From the NCBI GenBank assembly GCA_965203795.1, contig OZ241915.1, positions 2,852,001-2,916,000 of the forward strand: a stretch of DNA of 64,000 nt. The letters run 5' to 3'. The notes under the pieces are model-generated. The model did not search any database. It saw only the letters and a list, made by a program, of their open reading frames with translations, and was not told the origin of the DNA. Every line of letters starts with the position of its first letter. The stretch's first letter is position 1. This DNA is from CBDBBY01 sp965203795. GTDB taxonomy: Bacteria > Pseudomonadota > Alphaproteobacteria > Rhodobacterales > Rhodobacteraceae. This document shows, piece after piece, positions 1-8,497 of this stretch. Position numbers and translations under genes: made by a program.

Positions 1-350
1 CGGTAGTGAATCTGGCATCGTTCGCCTCCAAGCGTTCGACCCTGTTCGGCAACAACAGCTCTTACGTTGCTTCCAAGCATGGAATTGCCGGACTGACTCG
101 CGCGGCTGCGTTCGAGGGAGCAACCCGGGGAATTCGGGTGAACGCCATTGCGCCCGGAGTTGTCGATACCGATCTCATTCGATCGGTCCATGACGCCGAA
201 GCCCGCGCGAAAATCATGGGCTTCATCCCGCAGAACCGCTTCGCCGAACCCTCCGAGATCGCCGATCTCGCCTTGTTTCTTGCTTCGAAGCGGGCAGCGC
301 ACATTTGCGGCGAGGTCGTCAATGTCAATGGCGGCATGTGCATGGACTGA
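1..350 (+). CDS. SDR family oxidoreductase, C-terminal part (cut by window edge)
   Basis: This is the C-terminal half of a short-chain dehydrogenase/reductase, an NAD(P)-dependent oxidoreductase. The visible part has the catalytic YVASK segment (Tyr-x-x-x-Lys), the VNAIAPGVVDTDL stretch that follows it in the family, and the closing GEVVNVNGGMCMD. The N-terminal Rossmann motif lies outside the window and the frame is open to base 1. Its stop overlaps the start of the downstream enolase-superfamily gene, so the two are probably translationally coupled in a sugar or sugar-acid catabolic operon. The substrate cannot be read from the fragment. Confidence 0.9.
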   Translation, partial: VVNLASFASKRSTLFGNNSSYVASKHGIAGLTRAAAFEGATRGIRVNAIAPGVVDTDLIRSVHDAEARAKIMGFIPQNRFAEPSEIADLALFLASKRAAHICGEVVNVNGGMCMD

Positions 351-1519
351 TGATGCGGACGCCTGCGACCATCACGGATATCCGTCATTGGATCGTCCAC
401 GTTCCGCTGAACTCGGCTATAGCGTGGTCGTCCGGAGTGCGGAGCGGTTCGACCCGCTTGATATGCGAGATAACGGCGTCCGACGGAACCAAGGGCTACG
501 GGGAAACGATCTGCCTTTTGGATTTCGTGCCTGCCGTATTTGAAAAGCTGGTTGTTCCGCTGGGACTGGGCCGCAAGGTCGCGGATGTCGAGCGGCTCGC
601 CCGCGCCGCCGAAGGCGCGGGCTACTACCATCACAAGCGCGCATTGGTCTTTGCCCTGTCGGCCTTGGAAATGGCGATGTGGGACGCGCGGGGGAAAATC
701 GCGGGCCTTGCCCTGCATGACATGTGGGGCGGCGCCTACCGCGGTCGAATTGAAATGTGCGCCTACGTCTATATTTCCGACCCGGAAACTGTCGCGGACG
801 AGCTTGGGCGGTATCGCGATCAAGGCTTTTCGTCTTTCAAGCTGAAGGTCGGCCTCGATCCGGAGCAAGACGTTGAACTGGTTCGAACAGCCAGAGAAGC
901 GCTGGGACCGGCCGCCAGCATCCGTGTCGATCCGAATGGAGCTTGGACGCTTGGCACTGCGAAGCGGATGGTCGCGAAACTTGCGGAATTCGATCTGCAG
1001 TACATCGAACAGCCGCTGCCCGCGGAAGACATTGCCGGCGCCGCCCGGCTTGCCGCATCCTCCCCTGTTCCCATTTGCATCGACGAAGGGGCCTATACTC
1101 TCCAGGAGACCATGACCGCGATACGAATGGGCGCCGCGGACGTGATCCTGGTCGATCCCCACGAAACGGGCGGTCTATGGCAATGTCTCAAGACCGGAGC
1201 AGTGTGCGAAGCCGCGGGCATCCATGTCGGCATGCATTCAGGCGGCGAACTGGGGCTGACGCAGGCCGCGTATTTGCATCTGGCGGCTTCAATGCCGAAC
1301 GCAACGATCGCTCTGGACACCATCTACCAGCACCATGCCGATGATATCTTGAGAGAGCGCATCGTGTTCGGGGACGGCCATGCAAGGGTTCCGACCGGGC
1401 CCGGGCTGGGTGTCGAGGTCGATCCGGACAAGCTCGAAACCTACCGAACCGAAACAATCAGGTCCCCCTACCTCGACCCCGACCGGCCTGACTGGTTCGC
1501 CGAAAAACCCTCAATCTAA
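350..1519 (+). CDS. Mandelate racemase/muconate-lactonizing enzyme family protein (sugar-acid dehydratase-like)
   Basis: 389-residue enolase-superfamily enzyme; members abstract the proton alpha to a carboxylate, commonly to dehydrate sugar acids. The capping domain is followed by a barrel with the KLK motif in SFKLKVG, metal-ligand candidates Asp (VDPNGAW), Glu (YIEQP) and Glu (CIDEG), a VDPHETGG segment where many relatives carry Asp-x-x-Lys-x-Gly-Gly, and a His in GMHSGGELG. I chose the ATG at 350, which overlaps the SDR stop (ATGA); a second ATG follows at 353. A longer frame from 305 only overlaps the SDR. The TRAP transporter downstream suggests an imported organic acid. Exact substrate unknown. 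Confidence 0.88.
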   Translation: MMRTPATITDIRHWIVHVPLNSAIAWSSGVRSGSTRLICEITASDGTKGYGETICLLDFVPAVFEKLVVPLGLGRKVADVERLARAAEGAGYYHHKRALVFALSALEMAMWDARGKIAGLALHDMWGGAYRGRIEMCAYVYISDPETVADELGRYRDQGFSSFKLKVGLDPEQDVELVRTAREALGPAASIRVDPNGAWTLGTAKRMVAKLAEFDLQYIEQPLPAEDIAGAARLAASSPVPICIDEGAYTLQETMTAIRMGAADVILVDPHETGGLWQCLKTGAVCEAAGIHVGMHSGGELGLTQAAYLHLAASMPNATIALDTIYQHHADDILRERIVFGDGHARVPTGPGLGVEVDPDKLETYRTETIRSPYLDPDRPDWFAEKPSI

Positions 1520-1540
1520 CAACCAACCAGGAGGACAAGA

Positions 1541-2518
1541 ATGAAACATTCAGTATTCGGAGCCATAGCGGCTCTCTTCGCGATGCTGGCAACGCCAGCG
1601 ATCGCGGAAACCAGGCTCGTCATCGCGGGCTCGGAGGCCGTCGATTCATTGCTGGATCGCATGTCGGTCAAGTTCGCGGAAGCGCTCGAGGCCAACGGCG
1701 GCGACGCGTTCGACGTGAACTTGATCCGCGGGCAATCGCTTGGGAACGCACAGCAAGTCATGGAGCAGCATCAGGCGGGCTCGGTCGATGTGATGTACTC
1801 CCGGCCCGACTGGCTGACCTCGAACATTCCCGACTTCCAAGTGATGAGCTGGGGCTTCACGTTCCGCGATCGCGACCACATGACAGCCTTCCTGAACAGC
1901 GACACCTTCGCCGAAATGGCGCAAAAGGCCGTTGATACGATGGGCGTCCGGGTGCTTTCGGCAGCTGTGGACCAGCCGCGGATTCTTTACACCCGGGAGC
2001 CGGTATCCAGCGTTGACGACATCCAAGGCATCAAGATGCGGGTTCCCGGCATCAAAGCCTACCTGCGCCTTTGGGAGACCGTCGGAACTGTGCCGACGCA
2101 GGTCGCGTGGGCCGAAGCCTTTCTGGCCCTCAAGACCGGAGCCGTCGACGGGGCAGAGGCGGATGCATCGGGTGCCTACAGCCAGAAGTTCCATGTCGCC
2201 GCGCCGAACATCACTCTGACCAACCACCTGATGTCGGCGCTTCATATTTCGGTCAACGAGGAAAAGTGGAACAGCCTCTCGGCTGAAAAGCAGGCAATAC
2301 TGCAGGCGGCCGCAGCCGAAGCGGTATCGTGGGCGTCCGAGACCGCAAAATCCGAATCTCAAGCTGTGCTCGATCAAATGGTCGCTGAAGGAGCTACGGT
2401 TTCTGAAATCGACAATGCTCCTTTCTCCGCGAAGGCAGGCGAGGCCGTGCCGGACATGGAGGCGGAAGGGTTGTGGAGCCCGGGACTCTGGCAGCGCATC
2501 CGCGACATACCAAGCTAA
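1541..2518 (+). CDS. dctP: TRAP transporter substrate-binding protein (DctP family)
   Basis: 325-residue periplasmic solute receptor of a tripartite ATP-independent transporter. It starts with a Sec signal (MKHSVFGAIAALFAMLATPAIA, cleavage after AIA) and carries DctP landmarks: the IKMRVPG segment with the conserved Arg that binds the ligand carboxylate, the PTQVAWAEAFLALKTGAVDGAEAD region, and a helical C-terminus. A good Shine-Dalgarno (aggagg) lies 7-8 bases before the ATG. The two membrane subunits follow, separated by a strong stem-loop, which usually allows excess production of the receptor. With the dehydratase upstream, the likely ligand is an organic or sugar acid. Confidence 0.93.
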   Translation: MKHSVFGAIAALFAMLATPAIAETRLVIAGSEAVDSLLDRMSVKFAEALEANGGDAFDVNLIRGQSLGNAQQVMEQHQAGSVDVMYSRPDWLTSNIPDFQVMSWGFTFRDRDHMTAFLNSDTFAEMAQKAVDTMGVRVLSAAVDQPRILYTREPVSSVDDIQGIKMRVPGIKAYLRLWETVGTVPTQVAWAEAFLALKTGAVDGAEADASGAYSQKFHVAAPNITLTNHLMSALHISVNEEKWNSLSAEKQAILQAAAAEAVSWASETAKSESQAVLDQMVAEGATVSEIDNAPFSAKAGEAVPDMEAEGLWSPGLWQRIRDIPS

Positions 2519-2526
2519 GCATGGAC

Positions 2527-2551
2527 TCAGGGCGGGACATTCCCGCCCTGA
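2527..2551 (+). promoter_or_regulatory. Intercistronic stem-loop between dctP and dctQ
   Basis: An 11-bp perfect inverted repeat with a 3-base loop (cat) sits 8 bases after the dctP stop. There is no T tract, so it looks like an mRNA-stabilising or partially terminating structure that sets the receptor-to-permease ratio, not a full terminator. Confidence 0.6.
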
Positions 2552-2572
2552 ACACTCTCGGGGACGGAGCGA

Positions 2573-3118
2573 GTGGAAAGCACGCTGCGAACCGTGCGCC
2601 GGGCGCTTTTCCACATCGGCCGGATCGAGATGGTTTTGGCCGCCGCAATTCTTGTCGGCATCGTCCTGATGATCGTCGTCCAGGTCCTGCTCAACGCGGG
2701 CTTGGGGCGTCCCATTACCTGGGAGCAGGAAGCGGGCGCGTATGCGCTGGTTTGGCTGACATTCATTGGCGCATCGATCGGGCTCAAATGCATGCGGCAC
2801 GTCACAATCGTGTCTTTCGTCGGCAAGACCTCCCCTCGCGTCCGCAGCGCCATCCGCGCGATAGTTTTCGGGCTCATTCTATGGACGCTGTACATTTTGA
2901 TGCGTGAGCTTTCTCCGATCATGACCATCGAAGCCCGTTCAACGACAGTTGCATTGCCCATCGACCTCCCCCGATCCTATTTCTTCTCGGTCCCCTTGAT
3001 GGTCAGCTGCGCATTAATGACGCTGACCGCGCTATTGTTCTTGTTCGAGGCCATCCTGGGCGCATTCGGGCGCGACGAGGATGGAACCCTTCTTTCGCCA
3101 ATCTCCGGCAAGGTCTAA
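2573..3118 (+). CDS. dctQ: TRAP transporter small permease (DctQ family)
   Basis: 181-residue inner-membrane protein with four hydrophobic segments (about residues 20-40, 60-78, 95-115, 140-165) and the DctQ signature region WEQEAGAYALVWLTFIGASIGLK. It is the small subunit that scaffolds the large TRAP permease. I use a GTG start at 2573; no in-frame ATG gives a complete first helix. The stop overlaps the dctM start by one base, consistent with coupled translation. Length matches the family. Confidence 0.9.
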   Translation: MESTLRTVRRALFHIGRIEMVLAAAILVGIVLMIVVQVLLNAGLGRPITWEQEAGAYALVWLTFIGASIGLKCMRHVTIVSFVGKTSPRVRSAIRAIVFGLILWTLYILMRELSPIMTIEARSTTVALPIDLPRSYFFSVPLMVSCALMTLTALLFLFEAILGAFGRDEDGTLLSPISGKV

Positions 3119-4401
3119 TGATCTGGCTTCTGCTGCTGCTTCTGGCAGTGCTGGTATTGCTCGAAATGCCGATTGCGTTCGCTCTGGCCGCGTCGGCATT
3201 GATGTATTTGATTATCACCGGCAGCATTCCGCCTATGCTCGTGGTGCAGCGCGTCGCAAGCGGCCTCGAAAGTTATGTCCTTTTGGCGATCCCGCTGTTC
3301 ATCTTCGCAGGAAACCTCTTCAATTCGGCAGGCATCGCAAAGCGGATTTTTGATTTCGCGGTCGCCTGCGTGGGTCACATCAGAGGAAGCCTCGGCCACG
3401 TCAACATCGTCGCCAGCATGATATTTTCGGGAATGTCCGGGATAGCCCAAGCGGATGCCGCCGGTCTCGGCGCCGTCGAAGTGCGCGAGATGAAGCGCCA
3501 CGGCTTCTCTCCGGAGTTCAGCGCCGCGATCACTGCGGTGTCCGCCATAATCGGACCGATCATTCCGCCATCGGGCATCATGATCATCTACGCGGTGCTT
3601 GCCGACGTCTCGGTTCCGGACCTGTTTCTGGCGGGCGTCGTGCCGGGAGTGCTTATGTCGCTCTTTCTAATGGCGGTTGTGTACTGGCTTGCCAAAACCG
3701 GCCGCATTGACGCGCCGGTGGTGCCGCGCAAGACGCCCATGGAGATCGGGAGCGCGTTCTGGCGGGCGCTGCCCGCCTTGGCGGCGCCGGTTTTCCTGAT
3801 CGCGGGCATTCTGTCCGGCTACGCGACGCCAACCCAGCTCGGGGCGTTGACTGCGGTTTACGCCATCATTCTGGGCTTCGCGATGCGAGAGCTTACTCTT
3901 GAGCGTCTTTGGAGCTCGATCAAGGACACGGTTGTAACTTGCGGCGTCCTGGTCTTCATCATCGCGGCGGCAACGCCGTTCAGCGCGATTCTTGCCCTTG
4001 AGGGAGTGCCGCAGCGGCTGGCCGACTTCCTGCTGTCCATCAGCGAGAACCCGCTTGTCGTTCTCCTGATCGTCAACGTCGCACTGCTGATATTCGGCAT
4101 GGTAATGGACACGACCGCAATTCTGCTGGTGGCCGTACCAGTGCTGGTGCCGGTTATGAAGACCCTCGGAATCGATCCGGTTCATTTCGGCATCGTCATG
4201 GTGATCAATCTCTTGATCGGCACGCTTACGCCGCCATTCGGGATCCTGCTTTTCGTTATGACCGAAGTGGCCAAAGTCGAATACAAGCCGCTGCTCCGCC
4301 AAACCGCTCCCTTCTACATTCCGCTCTTCATCTTTTTGTTCGTCATCACCTACTGGCCCGAGCTTTCACTGACTTTGCCGAACTATGTGTTCGGCCGATA
4401 A
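3118..4401 (+). CDS. dctM: TRAP transporter large permease (DctM family)
   Basis: 427-residue polytopic membrane protein, the ion-coupled transport subunit of the TRAP system. It shows the family hallmarks FIFAGNLFNSAGIAKRIFDFA, SGMSGIAQADAAGLGAVE, and the paired PPSGIMIIYAV and LTPPFGILLFV motifs from the two scoop-type repeats. It overlaps dctQ (TAATG). It is the last gene of the operon; no recognisable gene follows for 1 kb. Confidence 0.93.
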   Translation: MIWLLLLLLAVLVLLEMPIAFALAASALMYLIITGSIPPMLVVQRVASGLESYVLLAIPLFIFAGNLFNSAGIAKRIFDFAVACVGHIRGSLGHVNIVASMIFSGMSGIAQADAAGLGAVEVREMKRHGFSPEFSAAITAVSAIIGPIIPPSGIMIIYAVLADVSVPDLFLAGVVPGVLMSLFLMAVVYWLAKTGRIDAPVVPRKTPMEIGSAFWRALPALAAPVFLIAGILSGYATPTQLGALTAVYAIILGFAMRELTLERLWSSIKDTVVTCGVLVFIIAAATPFSAILALEGVPQRLADFLLSISENPLVVLLIVNVALLIFGMVMDTTAILLVAVPVLVPVMKTLGIDPVHFGIVMVINLLIGTLTPPFGILLFVMTEVAKVEYKPLLRQTAPFYIPLFIFLFVITYWPELSLTLPNYVFGR

Positions 4402-5412
4402 CGTCCGGTCGGCAGCAGATGCGCTATCCGATGCTTCCTCTTCTCAACGCCGGTCGATTTCGATGATCCGCGCGTAGGCGAGCGATTTCACCGCCGCCGG
4501 CGCGGGAACCGGCGAAACGCTTGGCGCGGCCGGGCATGCGGTTTCCTTCGTGTCCGGCCAGTGTCCGGTGACGCACGCCGGTTCCGGCCCATTCCCGAGG
4601 CGCTGGACTTGCGGCGGCGCAGCGACAACCGAAGCGGCGAATGCTTCTGCCCATGCCGAGACGAAGAACCCCGGCGCTGCCGCGCGCCATTCCGGCGCGC
4701 CTCGTCCGCTCACGAAGGACAGCAATGCGAGCCGGAATGAGAGAGTTCGGCATCGCCTCTCAAATTTCGCCGCCCCGGACACAGGATGCGGACGCCAAAC
4801 CCGGCCACGAAAGCGCCTGCCGACCACATGCGCTCATTGCGCGCAACGCGCTTCCCGTTGAGATTCAACAACGGCCAGATCGCTTCGATATTCAGCGGCT
4901 TTCCAGCTCCAGGCGTCGCGTTGAACAAAAGCTCGTTGTTGTGCGGGGAAGAGACGGACATGTCGCGCGCACGGACCGAATGAAGCGAGGCGGCCGCCCG
5001 ACGCCAACGATACCTTGACGGCTGATCGGCTTATCCATGGCTATGCCAACGGCGGCGCCTATCAATTGGCAGCGGAAAACCGGATCCGTCTTGCCCGCGC
5101 TTTGATCGAAGGGCGATCGGCTCAAGCGGTTTTGAAATCCCGTCGATCCAGCGAACCGCTCGACGCTGCATGCCGCGCAGCGAGCCAAGGCCGGGATCCT
5201 TCGCTTCGGTCCGATCGCTGCAACCTTGCCATGCGCAGCGCATCCCCGCCTCCGACAGGTTGCGATACCGAGATGCTCGATGAAACAGCGAATGATTCCC
5301 TTATGCCGGAATTCAAACGGCGCACGGGCAATTTCAATGCTAAGCTGGCAATGTCGACACTCGGGCGGCGGCCTCGCAAATCCAACGCATTCGAGGTCGC
5401 GATGGAGCGGCT
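4402..5412. other. 1.0 kb without a recognisable gene
   Basis: Several frames are open on both strands but none has a ribosome site, a family match I recognise, or consistent codon bias. The best-looking stretch is a minus-strand frame at 4710-4961 (about 83 residues, beginning MSVSSPHNN) with some ordinary-looking protein texture. It may be a fossil gene. Composition is similar to the surroundings. No hairpin followed by a T run is obvious after dctM. Confidence 0.4.
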
Positions 5413-6966
5413 GTGTTGGAAACTCTCGATGCGGACAGCGGCCGGAACCGGCGGCGCCGGAAGCGCCGCGGTCGCTCGAGCCGCGGCGACGCGCGGCCGG
5501 AAGCGCCTGCATTCATTGGGCGGAGAATTCCAGCCTACGAGCTGCTGACCGCCGCCGCGCTTTCGCGAATAGAGGAGCAGGCGGATTGGATCCTGCACAA
5601 GATCGGAGTCGAGTTCCGCGGCGACCAAACCGCGCTCGATCTCTTTTCCGAGGCCGGAGCCAGCGTCGAGGGCGATCGGGTTCGATTCCCGCCGGGCCGC
5701 GCCCGGGAGCTTTGCGCGGCAGCGCCTTCGGAATTCAAACTGCACGGGCGAGATCCGGAAACGACCGTGACGCTCGGCGGCAACGGCGTCGTTTTGATGC
5801 CCGGCTACGGCTCGCCCTTCGTTACAGACCTGAGAGACGGGCGGCGCTACGCGACGCTCGCGGATTTCCGGAATTTCGTCAAACTCGCATACGTCTCGCC
5901 CTGGCTGCATCATTCCGGCGGCACCGTTGTCGAGCCTACGGACGTGCCGGTGAACAAGCGGCACCTCGACATGATGCTGGCGCATCTTACGCTGTCGACA
6001 AAGCCGTTCATGGGCGGCGTCACGTCGCCGGAACGCGCGCGGGACTCGATCGACATGGCTCGATTGGTCTTTGGCCGCGAGTTCATGGACGCCCATGCGG
6101 TGATGCAGGCCAACATCAACGTCAACTCCCCGCTGGTCTACGATCGCACCATGTCCTCCGCGCTGCGCGTTTACGCGGCGGCGAACCAGTGCGTCTGCGT
6201 GTCGCCCGCGATTTTCGCCGGCGCCATGGGACCCCTGTCGCCTGCGGCCGTGGCCGCGCAGACATTGGCCGAGGCGATGGTCGGCATAGCGCTCGCGCAG
6301 CTCGTCAAGCCGGGATGCCCCGTCGTCTTCGGCAGCTTTCATTCCGCCATGAACCTGAAATCGGGCGCGCTGACCTTCGGCTCTCCCGAGGCCAATTTGG
6401 CGACAATGGCGCTGTCGCAGCTCGGTCGAAGGCTCGGCGTGCCCGCGAGGTCCGGCGGCGGGCAGATTACCGAGGCCAACGCGCCCGACGGGCAGGCGAT
6501 GCAGGACAGCGCCGACGCGATGTGGTCCACGCTTTTGTCCGGCAGCCACCAGATCTGGCATGCGGCGGGCTGGCTGGAAGGCGGGCTCGTGATGTCCTAC
6601 GAAAAGTTCATCATGGACCTCGACCATTGCGGGGCGATGCTGAAACTGCTGCGAGGTCTCGACACCGGCGACGAGGCATTCGGCCGCGACGCCTACTTTG
6701 AAGCGGGACCGGGCGAGAACTTCCTTTCGACCGCCCATACGCTGCGCCACTACGCCTCGGCCAACTTCGTGCCGGCCATTCCGGAAGCCGGACCCTATGA
6801 AATGTGGGCCGAGAACGGCTCGCTGACCGCGGACCAGCGCGCCGCCGGGCGATGGCGGCAGATGCTGGACGAATACGAGGAGCCCCCGATGGAACGCGGG
6901 GTTCGCGGCATGCTTGCGGAGTTCGTGAAAGACCGCAAAGCCTCGATGCCCGACGAATGGCACTGA
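5413..6966 (+). CDS. Trimethylamine methyltransferase (MttB) family protein, non-pyrrolysine type
   Basis: 517-residue TIM-barrel methyltransferase of the MttB superfamily. These proteins transfer a methyl group from a quaternary or tertiary amine to a corrinoid or related carrier. The start is a Lys/Arg/Gly-rich leader (residues 10-30) typical of the family, followed by a barrel with landmarks VLMPGYGSPFVTD, KPFMGGVTSPERA, VMQANINVNSPLVYD and the C-terminal GPGENFLSTAHTLRHY. The frame has no internal stop, so no pyrrolysine codon is needed. The start is probably TTG at 5413, since the next Met is deep inside the barrel. The GcvT-like gene follows 10 bases later, suggesting an amine demethylation unit that passes one carbon to folate. 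Confidence 0.88.
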   Translation: MLETLDADSGRNRRRRKRRGRSSRGDARPEAPAFIGRRIPAYELLTAAALSRIEEQADWILHKIGVEFRGDQTALDLFSEAGASVEGDRVRFPPGRARELCAAAPSEFKLHGRDPETTVTLGGNGVVLMPGYGSPFVTDLRDGRRYATLADFRNFVKLAYVSPWLHHSGGTVVEPTDVPVNKRHLDMMLAHLTLSTKPFMGGVTSPERARDSIDMARLVFGREFMDAHAVMQANINVNSPLVYDRTMSSALRVYAAANQCVCVSPAIFAGAMGPLSPAAVAAQTLAEAMVGIALAQLVKPGCPVVFGSFHSAMNLKSGALTFGSPEANLATMALSQLGRRLGVPARSGGGQITEANAPDGQAMQDSADAMWSTLLSGSHQIWHAAGWLEGGLVMSYEKFIMDLDHCGAMLKLLRGLDTGDEAFGRDAYFEAGPGENFLSTAHTLRHYASANFVPAIPEAGPYEMWAENGSLTADQRAAGRWRQMLDEYEEPPMERGVRGMLAEFVKDRKASMPDEWH

Positions 6967-6976
6967 AGGATCCGAC

Positions 6977-8395
6977 ATGACCGAAGAACTGAGCCGCACT
7001 TCCGCCCTCGCCAGCCGGCACGCGGCGCTGGGTTCCGGGCTGGAGGATTGGAACGGGATGGGAACCGCTTGGACCTACGCCACCGATCCCGATGACGAAC
7101 ATGATGCGGTGCGCGAACGGGCGGGCATGTTCGACATGTCGCCTTTGAAAAAGATATTCGTCCGCGGCCCCGACGCGCAGGCCGCGCTCGATCACTTGAC
7201 GACGCGGGACATGTCCAAGATCGCGCCCGGCAAAGCCGCCTATCTTTGCGTCCTCACCGAACGGGGCGGAATCGCCGACGATGCGATCGTTTCCAACAAC
7301 GGCGGCGGCGAGTGGATGATCGTCCACGGATCCGGCGATACGATGGCGCTATTGGAAGCTTCCGCCGCCCCGCGCGACGTGACGCTCGAATTCGCCGATG
7401 ATCTGCACGATCTGTCCGTGCAAGGCCCTGCCGCCTTGGACGTCCTGAACGATCATTGCGACATCGACCTTGGCACGCTGGCGTATTTCGAACATGCGCC
7501 TGCAACGATCTTCGACAACGCCTGCCGGGTCTCGCGCACCGGATACTCCGGCGAGCGCGGGCACGAGATCTTCGCCGACGGTTCGGTCGTCACCGACATC
7601 TGGGACGAGCTGGCCGATTCCGGCGTGATGCCCTGCTCCTTTGCCGCACTCGACAAGGTGCGGATCGAGGCCGGGCTTCTGTTCTACGGCTACGACATGA
7701 CCGAGGACAACACGCCCTGGGAGGTCGGTCTTGGCTTTACGGTCAGCAGGACCAAGGGCGACTTCCGCGGGAAAGAGGCGCTTATGGCCGCAGAAGGCAG
7801 CGAGAAGGTCAACAACGTCTGCTTGGACATAGACCATGCCGACATGGCGGCTGGCGGCGAAACCCTGTCGTTGGACGGCGAACCGGTTGGCGTGATTAAC
7901 AGCCCTTGCTATTCGCGCCGGCTGGGCAAATCGTTGGCCCTTGCGCATGTGCGCCCGGGGATCGGCGCGGGAACCGCATTAATTGTCTCGGGGGACGGCA
8001 TCGACGCCGCCGCGACAATCGTCGCGAGCCCGATTTACGATTCCCGAAAGCTGCGGAGCGCGCGGTCCGGGCTCCGTTCGCCCCGAAGGCTGCGCGTCGC
8101 CCGGCCAGAGGCTCCGTCCCGCGCTCAAAAGGACCGATCGCGAGGCACATTGACGCCTCCAACAACAGCGGATTTCACTGCCGGATCGATTCGGAGCGGC
8201 GCTGAAGCGGCTTCCCGGGCCGGCAGAGCTCGGCTCCGGCCGCATCAAGGATCGGCCGGAACCGCTCGAAATCCGCCGCCGCGGCCAGCGTTTCCAGCGG
8301 ATCGCCATCCGCCGAAATCTCTTTCAAACGCTCCTCGGCGTCCCGAAATCCAGGCTGCTTCGCCATCACGGCCTTCATTGCCGCCGATCCCGTGA
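6977..8395 (+). CDS. Aminomethyltransferase (GcvT-like) with aberrant C-terminal extension
   Basis: 472-residue frame whose first about 350 residues are a GcvT/YgfZ-type folate-binding protein: TRDMSKIAPGKAAYLCVLTERGGIADDAIV, the SRTGYSGERGHEIF motif, and LGFTVSRTKGDFRGKEAL. These proteins transfer one-carbon units to tetrahydrofolate. It follows the MttB-like gene closely, with an aagga ribosome site before the ATG. The normal C-terminus would end soon after VASPIYDSRK (near 8045). The remaining about 115 residues are Arg/Pro/Ala-rich and are translated from the antisense strand of an IS5-type remnant (8151-8480). I infer that insertion or deletion removed the natural stop codon. Confidence 0.87.
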   Translation: MTEELSRTSALASRHAALGSGLEDWNGMGTAWTYATDPDDEHDAVRERAGMFDMSPLKKIFVRGPDAQAALDHLTTRDMSKIAPGKAAYLCVLTERGGIADDAIVSNNGGGEWMIVHGSGDTMALLEASAAPRDVTLEFADDLHDLSVQGPAALDVLNDHCDIDLGTLAYFEHAPATIFDNACRVSRTGYSGERGHEIFADGSVVTDIWDELADSGVMPCSFAALDKVRIEAGLLFYGYDMTEDNTPWEVGLGFTVSRTKGDFRGKEALMAAEGSEKVNNVCLDIDHADMAAGGETLSLDGEPVGVINSPCYSRRLGKSLALAHVRPGIGAGTALIVSGDGIDAAATIVASPIYDSRKLRSARSGLRSPRRLRVARPEAPSRAQKDRSRGTLTPPTTADFTAGSIRSGAEAASRAGRARLRPHQGSAGTARNPPPRPAFPADRHPPKSLSNAPRRPEIQAASPSRPSLPPIP

Positions 8396-8480
8396 ATCAC
8401 AGGCCCGCGCAAAACTCCAAGTTTCCGGAGGTATCCGAATTGGCCGGATTGCGAATTCGAGTCGCTGCAGGAGGTGTCCG
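8151..8480 (-). mobile_element. Internally deleted IS5-family remnant
   Basis: About 330 bases bounded by similar ends: tgacgcctcc at 8151 and, on the other strand, cggacacctcc ending at 8480. Inside, on the minus strand at 8378-8215, is the start of an IS5-family transposase: MAKQPGFRDAEERLKEISADG continuing to DPLETLAAAADFERFRPILD, after which homology stops. The right-end segment 8151-8206 matches other copies in the window (35633-35689 and, less closely, 54067-54184 and 55915-56038). The element has lost its catalytic domain and could only be moved in trans. It lies over the end of the GcvT-like gene. Confidence 0.65.
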
Positions 8481-8497
8481 AGTTTCGAGAACTCCGA

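Noticed and set aside
4710..4961. Minus-strand ORF of 83 residues with protein-like texture
   Set aside because: No ribosome site, family or conserved neighbour; kept only as a note in the gene-free region.
5413..6966. Pyrrolysine-dependent trimethylamine methyltransferase
   Set aside because: No in-frame TAG is present and the frame is complete, so it is the non-pyrrolysine type.
5122..6999. 625-residue minus-strand open frame
   Set aside because: It is antisense to the MttB-like gene, has no ribosome site or domain, and is kept open by high GC at the third codon position of the real gene.
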